DNA of 64,000 bases from WTFY01 sp965205685 (GTDB lineage: Bacteria; Pseudomonadota; Gammaproteobacteria; UBA4575). The stretch is from assembly GCA_965205685.1 (NCBI GenBank), contig OZ242174.1, positions 248,001 through 312,000 on the forward strand. The letters are read 5' to 3'. The notes under the pieces were generated by a model that was not told where the DNA came from, ran no database searches, and saw only the letters and a list, made by a program, of their open reading frames with translations. The position numbers were made by a program, and so were the translations under genes. Below are positions 1 to 9,430 of this stretch, piece after piece (positions within the stretch are counted from its first letter, which is position 1; every line of letters begins with the position of its first letter).

Positions 1-1796
1 CTGACCGGCTTGCCGGAGGCCGGGTCGGTGCCGAGTTCGCGGGCCTGCACGGCCTCCTCGCGGCTGACACTTTGTTCCTTGTCCTGGATCAGGGTGCTGA
101 ACGGGTCCCAGAAGGCGTGCAGTACCGGCACCCAGTCCTTCTCGCCGCGCGAGATCTCGTCGAGGTCGTTCTCAAGGTGCGCGGTGAAGTCGTAGTCGAC
201 GTACTGCGAGAAGTGCTTGGTCAGGAAGGCGTTCACCAGCCGGCCCATGTCGGTGGGCATGAACCTGCGCTTCTCAAGCTCGGCATACTCGCGGCTTTGC
301 AACGTCGAGATGATGCTCGCATAGGTGGACGGGCGCCCGATGCCGAACTCCTCCAGGGTCTTGACCAGGCTCGCCTCGGTGAAGCGCGGCGGCGGTTCCG
401 TGAAGTGCTGCTCGGTGCGGATTTTCTCAAGCGCGACGTCCTCGCCCTCGACCAGCGGCGGCAGCCTGCGCTCGTCGGCATCCTTCTTGGTGTCGTCGAG
501 ACCTTCCTGGTAGACCTGGATGAAGCCCGGGTTCTTGATCGAGGAGCCGGTGGCACGAAAGCTGTTGCCGGTGCCGCACTCGAGGTCCGCGGACACCAGG
601 TTCAGCGTGGCATGCATCATCTGGCAGGCGACCGCCCGCTTCCAGATCAGGGCGTACAGCTTGTACTGGTCGGGGTTCAGGAACTTGCGGACCTGCTCGG
701 GCGTTCGCATGCACGAGGTCGGTCGAATCGCCTCGTGGGCCTCCTGGGCGTTCTTCGAGCGGGTCTTGTAGAGCCGCGGCTTGGGCGGCAGGTCGTTGGG
801 GCCGTACTGCCCGGAGATGTACTGGCGCAGCTCGGCAATGGCTTCACCGGCGAGCGCCAGCGAGTCGGTGCGCATGTAGGTGATCAGGCCGACCGGGCCG
901 TCGCCGAGGTTGATGCCCTCGTAGAGCTGCTGGGCCGTGCGCATGGTTTTTGAAGCCGAGAAGCGCAGCTTGCGCACCGCTTCCTGCTGCAGGGTCGAGG
1001 TGGTGAACGGCGGCGACGGATACCGGTTGCGTGCCTTTTTCTCGACCTTGCGCACCACAAGGCGCCCCTCGGCCAGGCCCTCGAGCTCCTCGCGGGCTGC
1101 CGTGGCCTTGGCCTCGCGGTCAATGTCGAACTGCTTGAGCTTGTCGTCGCGGTAGACCTGCAGTCGTGCGATGAAGGCCTGCTCGTCCTTCTTGCAGTCG
1201 GCCTCCAGGGTCCAGTACTCGCGCGCGGTGAATTTCTCGATCTCGTCCTCGCGCTCGCAGATCAGGCGAAGCGCGGGGCTTTGCACGCGCCCGGCCGACA
1301 GGCCCTGCTTGATCTTCTTCCACAGCAGCGGCGACAGGTTGAAGCCGACCAGGTAGTCCATGGCGCGCCTGGCCTGCTGGGCGTTGACTAAAGAGTCGGA
1401 GAGGCTCCTGGGATTCTCGATCGCATCGTTGACCGCCTGGCGGGTGATCTCGTAGAACACCACCCGGACTACCTGCTTGCCGTTCAGTGCGCCGCGTTCC
1501 TTGAGCAGCTCGTACAGGTGCCAGGAGATGGCCTCGCCTTCGCGGTCCGGGTCCGTCGCCAGGTACAGGGTGTCGGATTTCTTCAGTGCGCGGGTGATGG
1601 CCTTAACGTGCTTCTCGTTCTTGTCGATGACCGCGTACTTCATCTCGAAGCCGTGCTCGGGATCGACCGCGCCGTCTTTGGGGATCAGGTCGCGCACGTG
1701 CCCGTAGGAGGCGAGCACGCCGAAATCCTTGCCCAGGTATTTCTCGATGGTGCGGGCCTTGGCCGGGGACTCGACGATGACCAGGTTTTTACTCAT
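1..1796 (-). CDS. topA: DNA topoisomerase I, N-terminal 598 codons (3' end outside window)
   Basis: Type IA topoisomerase that relaxes negative supercoils by cutting one strand through a 5'-phosphotyrosine. The translation begins MSKNLVIVESPAKA, the Toprim signature, followed by the acidic metal-binding DPDREGE. The active-site tyrosine is Tyr307 in GLITYMRTDS, and IGRPSTY follows. The ATG at 1796-1794 is the only start that keeps the family N-terminus intact. The gene runs off the left edge, so the C-terminal zinc fingers cannot be judged. In related bacteria topA is often next to smg and dprA; neither lies between it and def here. Identity is very secure. Confidence 0.97.
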   Translation of the reverse strand, partial: MSKNLVIVESPAKARTIEKYLGKDFGVLASYGHVRDLIPKDGAVDPEHGFEMKYAVIDKNEKHVKAITRALKKSDTLYLATDPDREGEAISWHLYELLKERGALNGKQVVRVVFYEITRQAVNDAIENPRSLSDSLVNAQQARRAMDYLVGFNLSPLLWKKIKQGLSAGRVQSPALRLICEREDEIEKFTAREYWTLEADCKKDEQAFIARLQVYRDDKLKQFDIDREAKATAAREELEGLAEGRLVVRKVEKKARNRYPSPPFTTSTLQQEAVRKLRFSASKTMRTAQQLYEGINLGDGPVGLITYMRTDSLALAGEAIAELRQYISGQYGPNDLPPKPRLYKTRSKNAQEAHEAIRPTSCMRTPEQVRKFLNPDQYKLYALIWKRAVACQMMHATLNLVSADLECGTGNSFRATGSSIKNPGFIQVYQEGLDDTKKDADERRLPPLVEGEDVALEKIRTEQHFTEPPPRFTEASLVKTLEEFGIGRPSTYASIISTLQSREYAELEKRRFMPTDMGRLVNAFLTKHFSQYVDYDFTAHLENDLDEISRGEKDWVPVLHAFWDPFSTLIQDKEQSVSREEAVQARELGTDPASGKPV

Positions 1797-2063
1797 CCGC
1801 AGACGGGTTCCTCGTTTTGGGCATCGGGGTCCGGGGGTTCTGTGGTCCCCGCCCGATGACAACAGCTTCGGCGGCAAACTAATACGCTGTTCTGATGCTA
1901 TTGTAAATATGTTTCAGAACTTTTGTGGCATGCTCGCTGTCTTACCTTGTGCCCCGGGGCCGCACCCGATCCCGCCTGCAGCTGGCCGAACGGGAGTCCA
2001 TTTTCCTGCGGGTGAAACGATATACTGTGAATGATCTTTGGTACCTGCCGGAGGATTTCGAGA
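1797..2063. other. divergent intergenic region between topA and the first barrel gene
   Basis: 267 bases with no convincing gene. It must carry the promoters of topA (leftward) and of the barrel gene (rightward). The only site I trust is the Shine-Dalgarno GGAGG at 2050-2054, nine bases before the ATG at 2064, which decides that start. Confidence 0.5.
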
Positions 2064-2828
2064 ATGCCTGACCTGCCCATGATTTCAAGACTGGCGGCAC
2101 TGACGGTGCTGCTGGCCTGTACATCCACTACCTGGGCCGACGGGCTCTATGCCGGGCTGCGCGTGAGCCATGCGCTCGTCGACATCAAGCACGACAAGGA
2201 CGTGCACTACAACGCAGGCGTCCTCGATGCGCACCCTGGCGGCAGCCACACGAGCACCAGCGACACCCAGGACGATCCGATCAACTCGCTGAGCGCGGTC
2301 CTCGGCTACCGCACATCGCTCGGCGGCAACACCTGGCTGGCTGCAGAGATGGCGGGCTCGGTGTACTCGGGGAGTGTGCGCGGCTATCTCGAGGGCTCGT
2401 ATCGGGGGGACGCGACTCCGGTACCCTCGGAGCATGTGTTCCCCGGGGCATGGCGGGCCGAGAAGGACCACAGCTTCGGCATCAATGCGCGGCTTGGCCA
2501 CGATCTCAACGGCCACCGCTCCGTGTACCTGCTGGCCGGGCTGCAGTGGCTGCAGACCACCATGCGCACGAGCTTTGACAACCTTGCGACCGAGGGCCTC
2601 ATCATCCGCGGCACGAGCCGCAACACGCGCAGCACCACACCGTGGGTGTTTGGCGCAGGCCTGGAGCTCGGCAGCGGCCCGCACCGCTTCGATGTCCGCG
2701 CCCAGTATTCGAGCTGGGACATCGGCTACTCCACCGGGGACGGCAACGCCGAGGATAGCGCCTACGTGCCCTCGGGCTTCGATGCCGAGGAGATCGGCCT
2801 GACCGTGGGGTATTTGCGGGTGTTCTGA
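2064..2828 (+). CDS. outer-membrane beta-barrel protein
   Basis: About 254 residues with a Sec signal peptide (hydrophobic LAALTVLLA, cleavage probably after TTWA) and alternating polar/hydrophobic strands ending in an aromatic residue (GYLRVF), the pattern of small outer-membrane barrels. GGAGG nine bases upstream favours the ATG at 2064 over the upstream in-frame ATG at 2031. The LLAC in the signal faintly resembles a lipobox, but the mature start DGLYAG fits a barrel better. It precedes two similar barrels on the same strand and is only distantly like them. Ligand or function unknown. Confidence 0.7.
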   Translation: MPDLPMISRLAALTVLLACTSTTWADGLYAGLRVSHALVDIKHDKDVHYNAGVLDAHPGGSHTSTSDTQDDPINSLSAVLGYRTSLGGNTWLAAEMAGSVYSGSVRGYLEGSYRGDATPVPSEHVFPGAWRAEKDHSFGINARLGHDLNGHRSVYLLAGLQWLQTTMRTSFDNLATEGLIIRGTSRNTRSTTPWVFGAGLELGSGPHRFDVRAQYSSWDIGYSTGDGNAEDSAYVPSGFDAEEIGLTVGYLRVF

Positions 2829-2960
2829 TGCCGGCGGTGCGCGTGCGTGCGCCGTGCTGAATTGCCCCGAAGAACAAAAAGAATGTACGCTATGGCTTCA
2901 TACTGATGCTTGCGGGCCTGAAAACCGGCCCGTGTCCCACAAGAGCAAAGGGGTTTAGCC

Positions 2961-3884
2961 ATGAATCAATCCTATTTCCAAACGGCGGCAGTGGCCGCCT
3001 TGATCGTCCTGTGTCTGGCCGTCCCGGCACAGGCAGGCCTGTACATCAGCGGCGATTTCGGCATGAACTTCGGCTCGTCGATGACCACCGATGGCCATGA
3101 CACCGACCGTGCCAGCATCTGCGACGAGTACATCAATCCGGACTACGCCTCGGTCACCACCCGGGACTGCAACGCACCCAACCGCGGCGCGACCAGCCTC
3201 TGGAAAAACCGTTTCGGCTCCGACGAGGGACCCCTGTTTGCCCTGGCCATCGGCTTCGACATGCCGGATTCGATGTTCCGCACCGAGGTCGAGTACTTTT
3301 ACCGCGACACCGGCTACGATGAGACGTCCAACGTCACCAGTACCGGCGGCGACGTGTTTGCCAAGCTCGGCGGCGAGCTCGAGACCGCGGAAGAAACCAT
3401 CGACAGCGTCACCTCGCACAACCTGTTTGCCAACCTGTACGTGGATTTCGACCGCCCCGGGCGCCTGACCCCGTACATCGGCATCGGCATCGGCCTGGGC
3501 TTCACGGAGATGGACTACGGCGGGATCTTCCAGCGCAACCTCGATCCGGCGGCCATCACCACCGGCGACGACCAGCCGAACGCGGCCGTGATCAAGGCCA
3601 ACCTGGCCGGCTCGACCACGACCGAGCACGAGGAACTGGACGACACCCTGTTCGGCTACCAGCTGATCGCAGGGGTCGACTACATGCTCACCGATCACCT
3701 GGCGGCCGGCATCAAGGTACGGTACGTGGAGTATGACTCCTTCAAGGATGGCGATGAGTGGGACATCCTGCGCAGCCACACCTCGAACGTTCGAAGGGAC
3801 GGCAGCGAGCCGGTGGTCTACGACATCAAGGTCGACGACATGGAGATGTTCACCGCAAGCCTGACCCTGAAGTACAAGTTCTGA
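2961..3884 (+). CDS. outer-membrane beta-barrel protein, tandem paralogue 1
   Basis: 307 residues. A signal peptide ends in PAQA before GLYISGDFGMNFG. The rest is a barrel of the opacity/P44-like surface-protein type, with a terminal Phe (LTLKYKF) as the assembly signal. A conserved Cys-containing block near the N-terminus (ASICDEYINPDYASV) is shared with the next gene, as are SDEGPLFALA, EYFYRDTGYDE and SHNLFANLY, so the two arose by duplication. Only 13 bases separate them, implying co-transcription. Role (surface structure, adhesion or permeability) not deducible. Confidence 0.75.
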   Translation: MNQSYFQTAAVAALIVLCLAVPAQAGLYISGDFGMNFGSSMTTDGHDTDRASICDEYINPDYASVTTRDCNAPNRGATSLWKNRFGSDEGPLFALAIGFDMPDSMFRTEVEYFYRDTGYDETSNVTSTGGDVFAKLGGELETAEETIDSVTSHNLFANLYVDFDRPGRLTPYIGIGIGLGFTEMDYGGIFQRNLDPAAITTGDDQPNAAVIKANLAGSTTTEHEELDDTLFGYQLIAGVDYMLTDHLAAGIKVRYVEYDSFKDGDEWDILRSHTSNVRRDGSEPVVYDIKVDDMEMFTASLTLKYKF

Positions 3885-3897
3885 CAAGGAGGATTTC

Positions 3898-4839
3898 ATG
3901 CGAGGCAATATTCTGGTCACCGCCTGTGTGCTCGCCCTGGTGGCGGCACAGGCACCCGTACACGCCGCAGGCCTGTACCTCAGCGGCGATTTCGGCATGA
4001 ACTTCGGAGCCTCGCTCGATTCCAACGGGGCCACCAACGACCGGGCCAGCATCTGCGACGAATACATCAACCCGAGCTATGCCTCGGTGGCCGATGACGG
4101 CCAGGGCAAGAGCTGCACGGACCCCGCACGCGGGCGCGGTGACGGCTGGGACAACGGTTTTAGCTCCGACGAGGGGCCGCTGTTCGCCCTGGCGCTGGGC
4201 TACCGGCTGGCCGACTCACCCCTGCGAGCAGAGCTTGAGTATTTCTATCGCGATACCGGCTACGACGAGACCTCCCCGATCCCCTCGGCAGTGGGCGTCA
4301 ACCTGGACAAGATTGCCCAGGAGATCGTCACCGCGACCGACCGCATCGACAGCATGACCTCGCACAACCTGTTTGCCAACCTGTACATGGACTTTGCCGG
4401 CACCGGGCACCTTACCCCGTATCTCGGGGTGGGCGTGGGTCTGGGCTTCACCGACGTGGACTACGGCAGCGTGTGGTCGCGCAACCCCGATCCTGCTGCG
4501 ATTCGCACCGGCGCCGGGCTGCCCAACGTCGATGAAATTCGCCAGAACCTGGCCGCCACCACCAGCGTGGTCGATGACGAGCTCAGCGACACCCTGTTCG
4601 CCTACCAGTTGATGGCCGGGCTGGACTACAGCCTCACCGAGCACCTGGTGGCCGGACTCAAGGCCCGCTGGGTCCATTACGAGGACTTCAGGGAAACCGG
4701 CGTCGTCTGGGACCCGCTTCGAAGCCACCCGCCGTATCTTCGCAAAAGCGGGGCGGACCGCGAGAAGGTCGAAGGGGCAATCAAGCTCAAAGACGTCGAG
4801 CTTTGGGCCATCAGCCTCAACCTCAAGTACCTGTTCTGA
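3898..4839 (+). CDS. outer-membrane beta-barrel protein, tandem paralogue 2
   Basis: 313 residues, preceded by a strong AAGGAGG. Signal peptide to PVHA, then GLYLSGDFGMNFG and the same strand order as its upstream neighbour, ending LNLKYLF. Its last 100 bases or so are repeated almost exactly at 9467-9565, beyond the A+T-rich island, with only synonymous differences. Thus either a third tandem copy was destroyed by the island, or the island displaced the original 3' end of this gene and supplied a replacement. Confidence 0.75.
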   Translation: MRGNILVTACVLALVAAQAPVHAAGLYLSGDFGMNFGASLDSNGATNDRASICDEYINPSYASVADDGQGKSCTDPARGRGDGWDNGFSSDEGPLFALALGYRLADSPLRAELEYFYRDTGYDETSPIPSAVGVNLDKIAQEIVTATDRIDSMTSHNLFANLYMDFAGTGHLTPYLGVGVGLGFTDVDYGSVWSRNPDPAAIRTGAGLPNVDEIRQNLAATTSVVDDELSDTLFAYQLMAGLDYSLTEHLVAGLKARWVHYEDFRETGVVWDPLRSHPPYLRKSGADREKVEGAIKLKDVELWAISLNLKYLF

Positions 4840-5318
4840 GACAGCTTCTCAAAATTTTTCACCGCGAGCGATATATTTGCTGTACACCCAACGTACGGAA
4901 AGTCTTTCTGCAACAGTCAGTTTCTTGCAGGACTTGTCAGCCCAGTATGATTGAAGTTTCTGCTAGGTTCTTCGTGGTTTAGGCATAGGCTGAACCCTCA
5001 GCCACCTTGGCGGGCCTCGAACAATAAGTAGCCCTTTACGGTATATGCACCTGTAAATTGCTTAACTTCTAAAATTTTGTCTTGTCGCACTACTGTGTAC
5101 CCTCATGCAAACACATGAACAACAATGCTGGAAATTTTTTGCATTTAGCTTCTGGTGAAATTCACGGGATCAGGCACACGGCTGGAGGGCATGAGAATTC
5201 AAGGCCATCAGTATAAGGACATACTGTGATTTTGGATTTCCCTTACTGACAAACTCATTCGACACGTGATGTTAAGTTATTTGTAGATAAACGCATGGTC
5301 TTAATCAAAGGAGGAAAT
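4840..5318. other. A+T-rich non-coding left end of accessory island
   Basis: About 480 bases with no convincing gene. Base composition drops sharply after the porin-like gene's stop, marking the left edge of the accessory island. No integrase, tRNA 3' end or terminal inverted repeat was recognised. AAAGGAGG at 5307-5314 is the ribosome site of the next gene. Confidence 0.5.
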
Positions 5319-5876
5319 ATGACTAAAAAAATTGCCTGTCTGGGTTGGGGATCACTGGTATGGGATCCTAGAAGCTTGCCTACAACGGGTTGCTGGCATG
5401 AGGATGGCCCTGGTGTAAAAGTCGAGTTCTTGCGCCAATCTAATGATGATCGAATTACTCTAGTGCTTGACGAAGATGCTGATTTCGTTCCTTCGCTTTG
5501 GAGCATGATGACGTGTAGTACTGTCAAAGGTGCAGTAGAGGCGTTACACGAACGTGAAGGGCGTCCAGGGACAAGAAAAATTGGAATTTGGGAACGGCAA
5601 AGGGAGAGCTTTAAAGACTCAAACTACATCTGCAAATTCATGGAATTTGTTGATCACAATAAACTGGATGCCGTGGTCTGGACAAAGCTTGGCCCGAAAT
5701 TTAATAACGTAGATGGCTATCGTCCTACTGAGAAAGAAGTGATCGACCACTTTATAAAACTTGAGGGGTGTAAGCGGTTTAATGCAGAAGAGTATATTCG
5801 CAAAGCCCATCCTCAGATCAATACAAAATATCGTCGTAAGATCAAGGAAGCAATGGGCTGGAAACCTTGTGGTTGA
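5319..5876 (+). CDS. gamma-glutamylcyclotransferase-like (AIG2-type) protein
   Basis: 185 residues. The N-terminal LGWGSLVWDPRSLP resembles the YGSL-type substrate loop of gamma-glutamylcyclotransferase-fold proteins. The following VEFLRQSNDDRITLVLD and FVPSLWSMM fit an uncharacterised bacterial subgroup of that fold. The family cyclises gamma-glutamyl amines, but the true substrate here is unknown. AAAGGAGG four bases before the ATG at 5319 fixes the start downstream of the in-frame ATG at 5295. It sits alone at the left of the A+T-rich island. Confidence 0.55.
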   Translation: MTKKIACLGWGSLVWDPRSLPTTGCWHEDGPGVKVEFLRQSNDDRITLVLDEDADFVPSLWSMMTCSTVKGAVEALHEREGRPGTRKIGIWERQRESFKDSNYICKFMEFVDHNKLDAVVWTKLGPKFNNVDGYRPTEKEVIDHFIKLEGCKRFNAEEYIRKAHPQINTKYRRKIKEAMGWKPCG

Positions 5877-6207
5877 GATTCCTGCCGCTGGAAAACAGTA
5901 ATCGAGTTAGGTTGACTCTTGATTATCTTGAGGTTAGAAACTGCCAGTTGGGTGTACCCCACGTGTTTCTATTTTGAGATTTGCCAGTGCTCTTCTTCAG
6001 AGCAGTAGAAAGTTCACGTAAAAATGTGGCGATAGGGCACATTCTATAACCATTTCTGGCCATCCCCTCTAAAGCCTGTGATGCAGATTGTGGCGTTGTG
6101 GGGATATTACCACACTGCTGCTTTTCAAATAGTTTTAAATCAGCTTGAACTATTGTTACCATTAAGGTAATATTATATTAGTTATTAACATAACTTAAAA
6201 AGTAATA
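5877..6207. promoter_or_regulatory. non-coding spacer with HigBA operator candidate
   Basis: 331 A+T-rich bases. A 79-codon minus-strand reading frame (6162-5923) lacks a ribosome site and known similarity, so I do not call it a gene. Just before higB lies an inverted repeat TTACC-ATTAA-GGTAA at 6156-6170, merging into the palindrome TAATATTA at 6168-6175. This is a plausible autoregulatory operator for the downstream toxin-antitoxin pair. Confidence 0.4.
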
Positions 6208-6555
6208 GTGGAGATTTTGATTGCCAATAAGCGACTAAATTCAATCTTCAGCAGCGAAAGATCACTTAACAGAAAGTTTGGGCAGGAAATGACGACGAAG
6301 ATAATGCTAAGGCTTAGTGCATTGAATGCTGCCGATAACTTAGGGGATTTTTGGCCACCATACTCAGGACCAGAGCGTTGTCATGAGCTAAAGGGTGGTC
6401 TTAAAGGCCATTTTTCGATGGATCTTAGGCAACCATACAGGTTGTTGATAACTCCCTTGGAAGATGTTTCGAAGAAAGAATTTCCTGATGAAATTGATCG
6501 TTGGAGACAAATTAAAAAGGTGGTGATACGTGGAGTCGAAAACACTCATGGTTAA
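6208..6555 (+). CDS. higB: HigB/RelE-fold toxin
   Basis: 115 residues of the plasmid-maintenance killer (HigB) type, a ribosome-dependent mRNA interferase fold. Family features are LNRKFG near residue 22, a helical region with LSALNAADNLGDF, then HELKGGLKGHFSMDLRQPYRLL. The GTG at 6208 gives the family-like N-terminus MEILIANKRL; the TTG at 6217 is an alternative. It overlaps the antitoxin gene, the order HigB then HigA being typical. It is longer than the usual 92 or so residues because of a C-terminal extension. Confidence 0.75.
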   Translation: MEILIANKRLNSIFSSERSLNRKFGQEMTTKIMLRLSALNAADNLGDFWPPYSGPERCHELKGGLKGHFSMDLRQPYRLLITPLEDVSKKEFPDEIDRWRQIKKVVIRGVENTHG

Positions 6556-7669
6556 TTCTGATTACAAATCTCTGAATCCTGTTGCAGCAGTTCACCCAGG
6601 TGAGGTTTTGTCGGAATACCTGGATTCAAACTGCTGGAATCAGAGGGACCTTGCTCGCAGAACAGGTATTACACCTAAAACGGTTAGTGAGATTTGCAAT
6701 GGGAAAGCTCCTATATCTCCTTCGACTTCGCTTGCCTTGGAGAAGGTCTTTCGTCGGCCAGCCCATTTTTGGCTAAACCTGCAGCGTCAGTACGATGAAT
6801 TGTTAGCCAGAAATAAATACCAAGAAAACCGGGATAATTGGGTTCAATGGAGCTTGAAGTTTCCCATTCGGGATTTGAAAAAACTGAATCTATTGCCGGG
6901 TAGTGGCAGCAAATCAGATGATCTGGATGCACTTCTTTTATTCTTGGGAGTTTCTTCGCCAAAGAGCTGGGAAAAAGTCTGGGAAGCATCTCGGATTGCA
7001 TTCAGGCAGACAAGGCAAGTGAGGGCTAGCACTGAGGCAATTTCTTCCTGGGTACGGGCCACCGAGTGCTACTCGGAAGCGATCAGCACATCTGAGTATG
7101 ATGCACAAGGTGTGTTAAATGCGATTGAGCCTTTGAGGAAGTGCACTACACGAAAGGCAGAAAAATCCATCCCTGATGCACAGTCTATCTGTGCGTCTGT
7201 AGGAATTGCGTTTGTGCTGGTTCCTGGGTTCTCCAATACTGGTATCAGTGGCTGTGCACGATGGTTGTCTCCCACTAAGGCACTGATCGCCTTGTCCAAT
7301 AGATATAAATCTGACGATCGGCTTTGGTTTACGTTTTTCCATGAACTGGCTCACATACTGATGCATCGTAAAACGCATGCGTTTGTTCTGGATAATGCAG
7401 TCAAAGATTTGTCAGATAAAGTGGTCGATCCTACTATCCAAAAGCAGGAAGACGAAGCAAACCGTTTTGCAGCAGATACTCTGATCCCACCTGATGATTT
7501 AGTCGGCTTTATCAGCAAGGCAAAATTTACAAATGAAAGTATTAAGGGGTTCTCCAAGCATATTGGTGTTGGGCCAGGCATAGTTGTTGGCAGACTTCAG
7601 CATGAAGAATTATTACAACCTCACCAGGGTAACAGGCTGAAACAAAAAATAGAGTTGCATGTCGCCTAA
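6548..7669 (+). CDS. higA: HigA-type antitoxin fused to ImmA/IrrE zinc metallopeptidase
   Basis: 373 residues. Residues about 12-75 form an XRE helix-turn-helix (HPGEVLSEYL, QRDLARRTGITPKTVSEICNG), as in HigA. The C-terminal half carries the zinc-protease motif HELAH (His265, Glu266, His269) and a downstream DEANRFAADTLIP, the ImmA/IrrE signature. Such fusions neutralise HigB-type toxins and may be controlled by proteolysis. I chose ATG 6548; GTG 6530 would add six residues. Overlap with higB implies translational coupling. Confidence 0.8.
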   Translation: MVNSDYKSLNPVAAVHPGEVLSEYLDSNCWNQRDLARRTGITPKTVSEICNGKAPISPSTSLALEKVFRRPAHFWLNLQRQYDELLARNKYQENRDNWVQWSLKFPIRDLKKLNLLPGSGSKSDDLDALLLFLGVSSPKSWEKVWEASRIAFRQTRQVRASTEAISSWVRATECYSEAISTSEYDAQGVLNAIEPLRKCTTRKAEKSIPDAQSICASVGIAFVLVPGFSNTGISGCARWLSPTKALIALSNRYKSDDRLWFTFFHELAHILMHRKTHAFVLDNAVKDLSDKVVDPTIQKQEDEANRFAADTLIPPDDLVGFISKAKFTNESIKGFSKHIGVGPGIVVGRLQHEELLQPHQGNRLKQKIELHVA

Positions 7670-7700
7670 GAAATAATACGATTTTGACGAGTTTATTACG

Positions 7701-8294
7701 ATGATAGGAAAAATATTTATAACATCCTCCGGATATGACCCCGTCCATGGGAAGCACATAAATGACCCACATCTGAAGGGCAGTCCAAGCTTGGGCGCGT
7801 GTCGTCCTGACCTTAGAAAGGCGGTAAATCCAGGCGACTGGATATTCACAATTTCCGGAAAGTTGAAGGCTTCACCGAAAATAAATCAGTTTGTAATGGG
7901 AGGATTTGAAGTCGCAGAAAAGATTGATGCCCAGGAAGCATATTCCAGATTTCCAGAACAGCGTTTACGGTCCGAAGATGGGCTGATGTGCGGCAACATA
8001 ATTGTTGACAGGTTTGGAAGACAACACCGATTAGACCATCACCCTAGTGGAGAGAAGTTTAAGCAACGATGCAAAAACTTTGTTGTAGGAAAAAACTTGA
8101 TTATGCCTCAGACACCGGGAGAGATCTTTAAGGCACGGGAGCAAACTATGGATGTTTTGCAATACATCCTGGGGAAACTTGGCCCTACCCCATTTAGTCT
8201 GTTAGGGAGGTCTGCAAAGAATCTAAGTGAAAACCAGGTTGCGATGCTGCTCGAGTGGCTTTTTTCTCTAAAGGATGAAGTAAAAATTGCCTGA
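7701..8294 (+). CDS. Nmad2-like (nucleotide-modification-associated) domain protein
   Basis: 197 residues, no signal or membrane segment. The stretch SLGACRPDLRKAVNPGDWIF followed by TISGK and FVMGGFEVAEKI resembles the Nmad2 family, a PUA/ASCH-like fold predicted to read or accompany modified nucleic-acid bases. FPEQRLRSEDGLMCGNIIVD is a further conserved-looking block. It is the first gene of an apparent two-gene unit, 36 bases before the next. In an island with toxin-antitoxin genes a defence role is possible. Family placement rests on pattern memory only. Confidence 0.45.
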   Translation: MIGKIFITSSGYDPVHGKHINDPHLKGSPSLGACRPDLRKAVNPGDWIFTISGKLKASPKINQFVMGGFEVAEKIDAQEAYSRFPEQRLRSEDGLMCGNIIVDRFGRQHRLDHHPSGEKFKQRCKNFVVGKNLIMPQTPGEIFKAREQTMDVLQYILGKLGPTPFSLLGRSAKNLSENQVAMLLEWLFSLKDEVKIA

Positions 8295-8330
8295 CAAAGG
8301 CAGAAATATTTCCCAAATCTTGTAAAAAAA

Positions 8331-9413
8331 ATGAAGTGCAACATAGTGCCTGTTGGCAAACGCAGAGATGGCGGAACAAGATTTTGGTGCCTCAATCATA
8401 AAGCGGATGCAACTGCAAAATATGGGCGTCAAAGCAAAAAATGTCGGTATGCCGACGTACCTCCGGTAACCGACGAAGAGCATCTAAGCCTTGATTTAAG
8501 CAGATATCCAGGCGGGGTGGCGATTTGGGGAGCAGCACCACCGATCTACGACACATCCAACTTGCCTCTGGCTAGAGGCATCCATATTCATGCAAGGCAA
8601 GTTGAGGGCGGTGACAAATTAATTGATGACACTTATCGATCAGTCTGCATAACAGAAAATGGTAAGGACTATGAAATTACGGAGCTTGATGCTATCTACT
8701 TCATGGTATCAACAATTTTTGAAATTGAAACCAAATACTTGGAATGCCCATTTTGCGAATTTCCCCATCTTGATAAAGATTGGTTTTGTGTACATCCGCA
8801 CAGGCGCCACTTATGTGCTGGCTGCGGTAAAATTTTTAGTGACTCGGAACTTAGTGTTGGCAATCCGATGACAAGGCTGTACAAGGATGTTTTGCGCTTA
8901 CCCCGGGAAGCACCGGTGCCGTCATCTAAATTACTAGACATAACACAAACGGATTTTCCAGGCGGTATTCAAGTCTGGGGCTCGAACCCTGCTATTTTAT
9001 GGACGAGCGGGAGACATGAAGAATCTGGCATTCATGTCCACGTACATTCAGAAAATGACCCTACGTCACTAAAGCACGACGAGACTTTTGGTAAAGTTAT
9101 AATTGATGGACTGGAGTTAGATCCTCTTATGGTTAGGACACTGATGGCACAGAATTGTCTGCCACATCTTAAAAGGCGGATCGTAAGCCTGCAGTGCAGC
9201 AATTGTGAGGCATGGTACTTTGATAAAGGTCATGCTGCTTTTACTCCAGCCACCGATCGAAATTGTTTGAACTGTGGCTACCCCGTTAAATCAAAAACAA
9301 GATTAAAAAAGGTAATCTCTAATCCGCTGAAACAAGTCTTAAATACTCTTGCCTCGGGTTCGCCATCCACAAGAAAAAAACATTCACTGGACTTGATCCC
9401 AGAATCTATTTGA
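8331..9413 (+). CDS. unknown protein with two internal repeats and two zinc ribbons
   Basis: 360 residues, soluble. The N-terminus VGKRRDGGTRFWCLNHKADATA is followed by two copies of a module. Copy one is PGGVAIWGAAPPIYDTS, then GIHIHA, then a zinc-ribbon with CPFC and CAGC. Copy two is PGGIQVWGSNPAILWTS, then GIHVHV, then CSNC and CLNC. The repeats point to internal duplication of a beta-rich domain paired with a four-Cys zinc site. I do not recognise the family. Tight spacing to the Nmad2-like gene suggests that they work together, perhaps on nucleic acid. Confidence 0.6.
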   Translation: MKCNIVPVGKRRDGGTRFWCLNHKADATAKYGRQSKKCRYADVPPVTDEEHLSLDLSRYPGGVAIWGAAPPIYDTSNLPLARGIHIHARQVEGGDKLIDDTYRSVCITENGKDYEITELDAIYFMVSTIFEIETKYLECPFCEFPHLDKDWFCVHPHRRHLCAGCGKIFSDSELSVGNPMTRLYKDVLRLPREAPVPSSKLLDITQTDFPGGIQVWGSNPAILWTSGRHEESGIHVHVHSENDPTSLKHDETFGKVIIDGLELDPLMVRTLMAQNCLPHLKRRIVSLQCSNCEAWYFDKGHAAFTPATDRNCLNCGYPVKSKTRLKKVISNPLKQVLNTLASGSPSTRKKHSLDLIPESI

Positions 9414-9430
9414 TCTGATACCAAAGCCTT

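Noticed and set aside
72..953. Long plus-strand frame opposite topA
   Set aside because: High G+C shadow frame; the minus strand encodes an unmistakable topoisomerase I.
5923..6162. 79-codon minus-strand frame in the island
   Set aside because: No ribosome site, no similarity, and it overlaps the likely HigBA control region.
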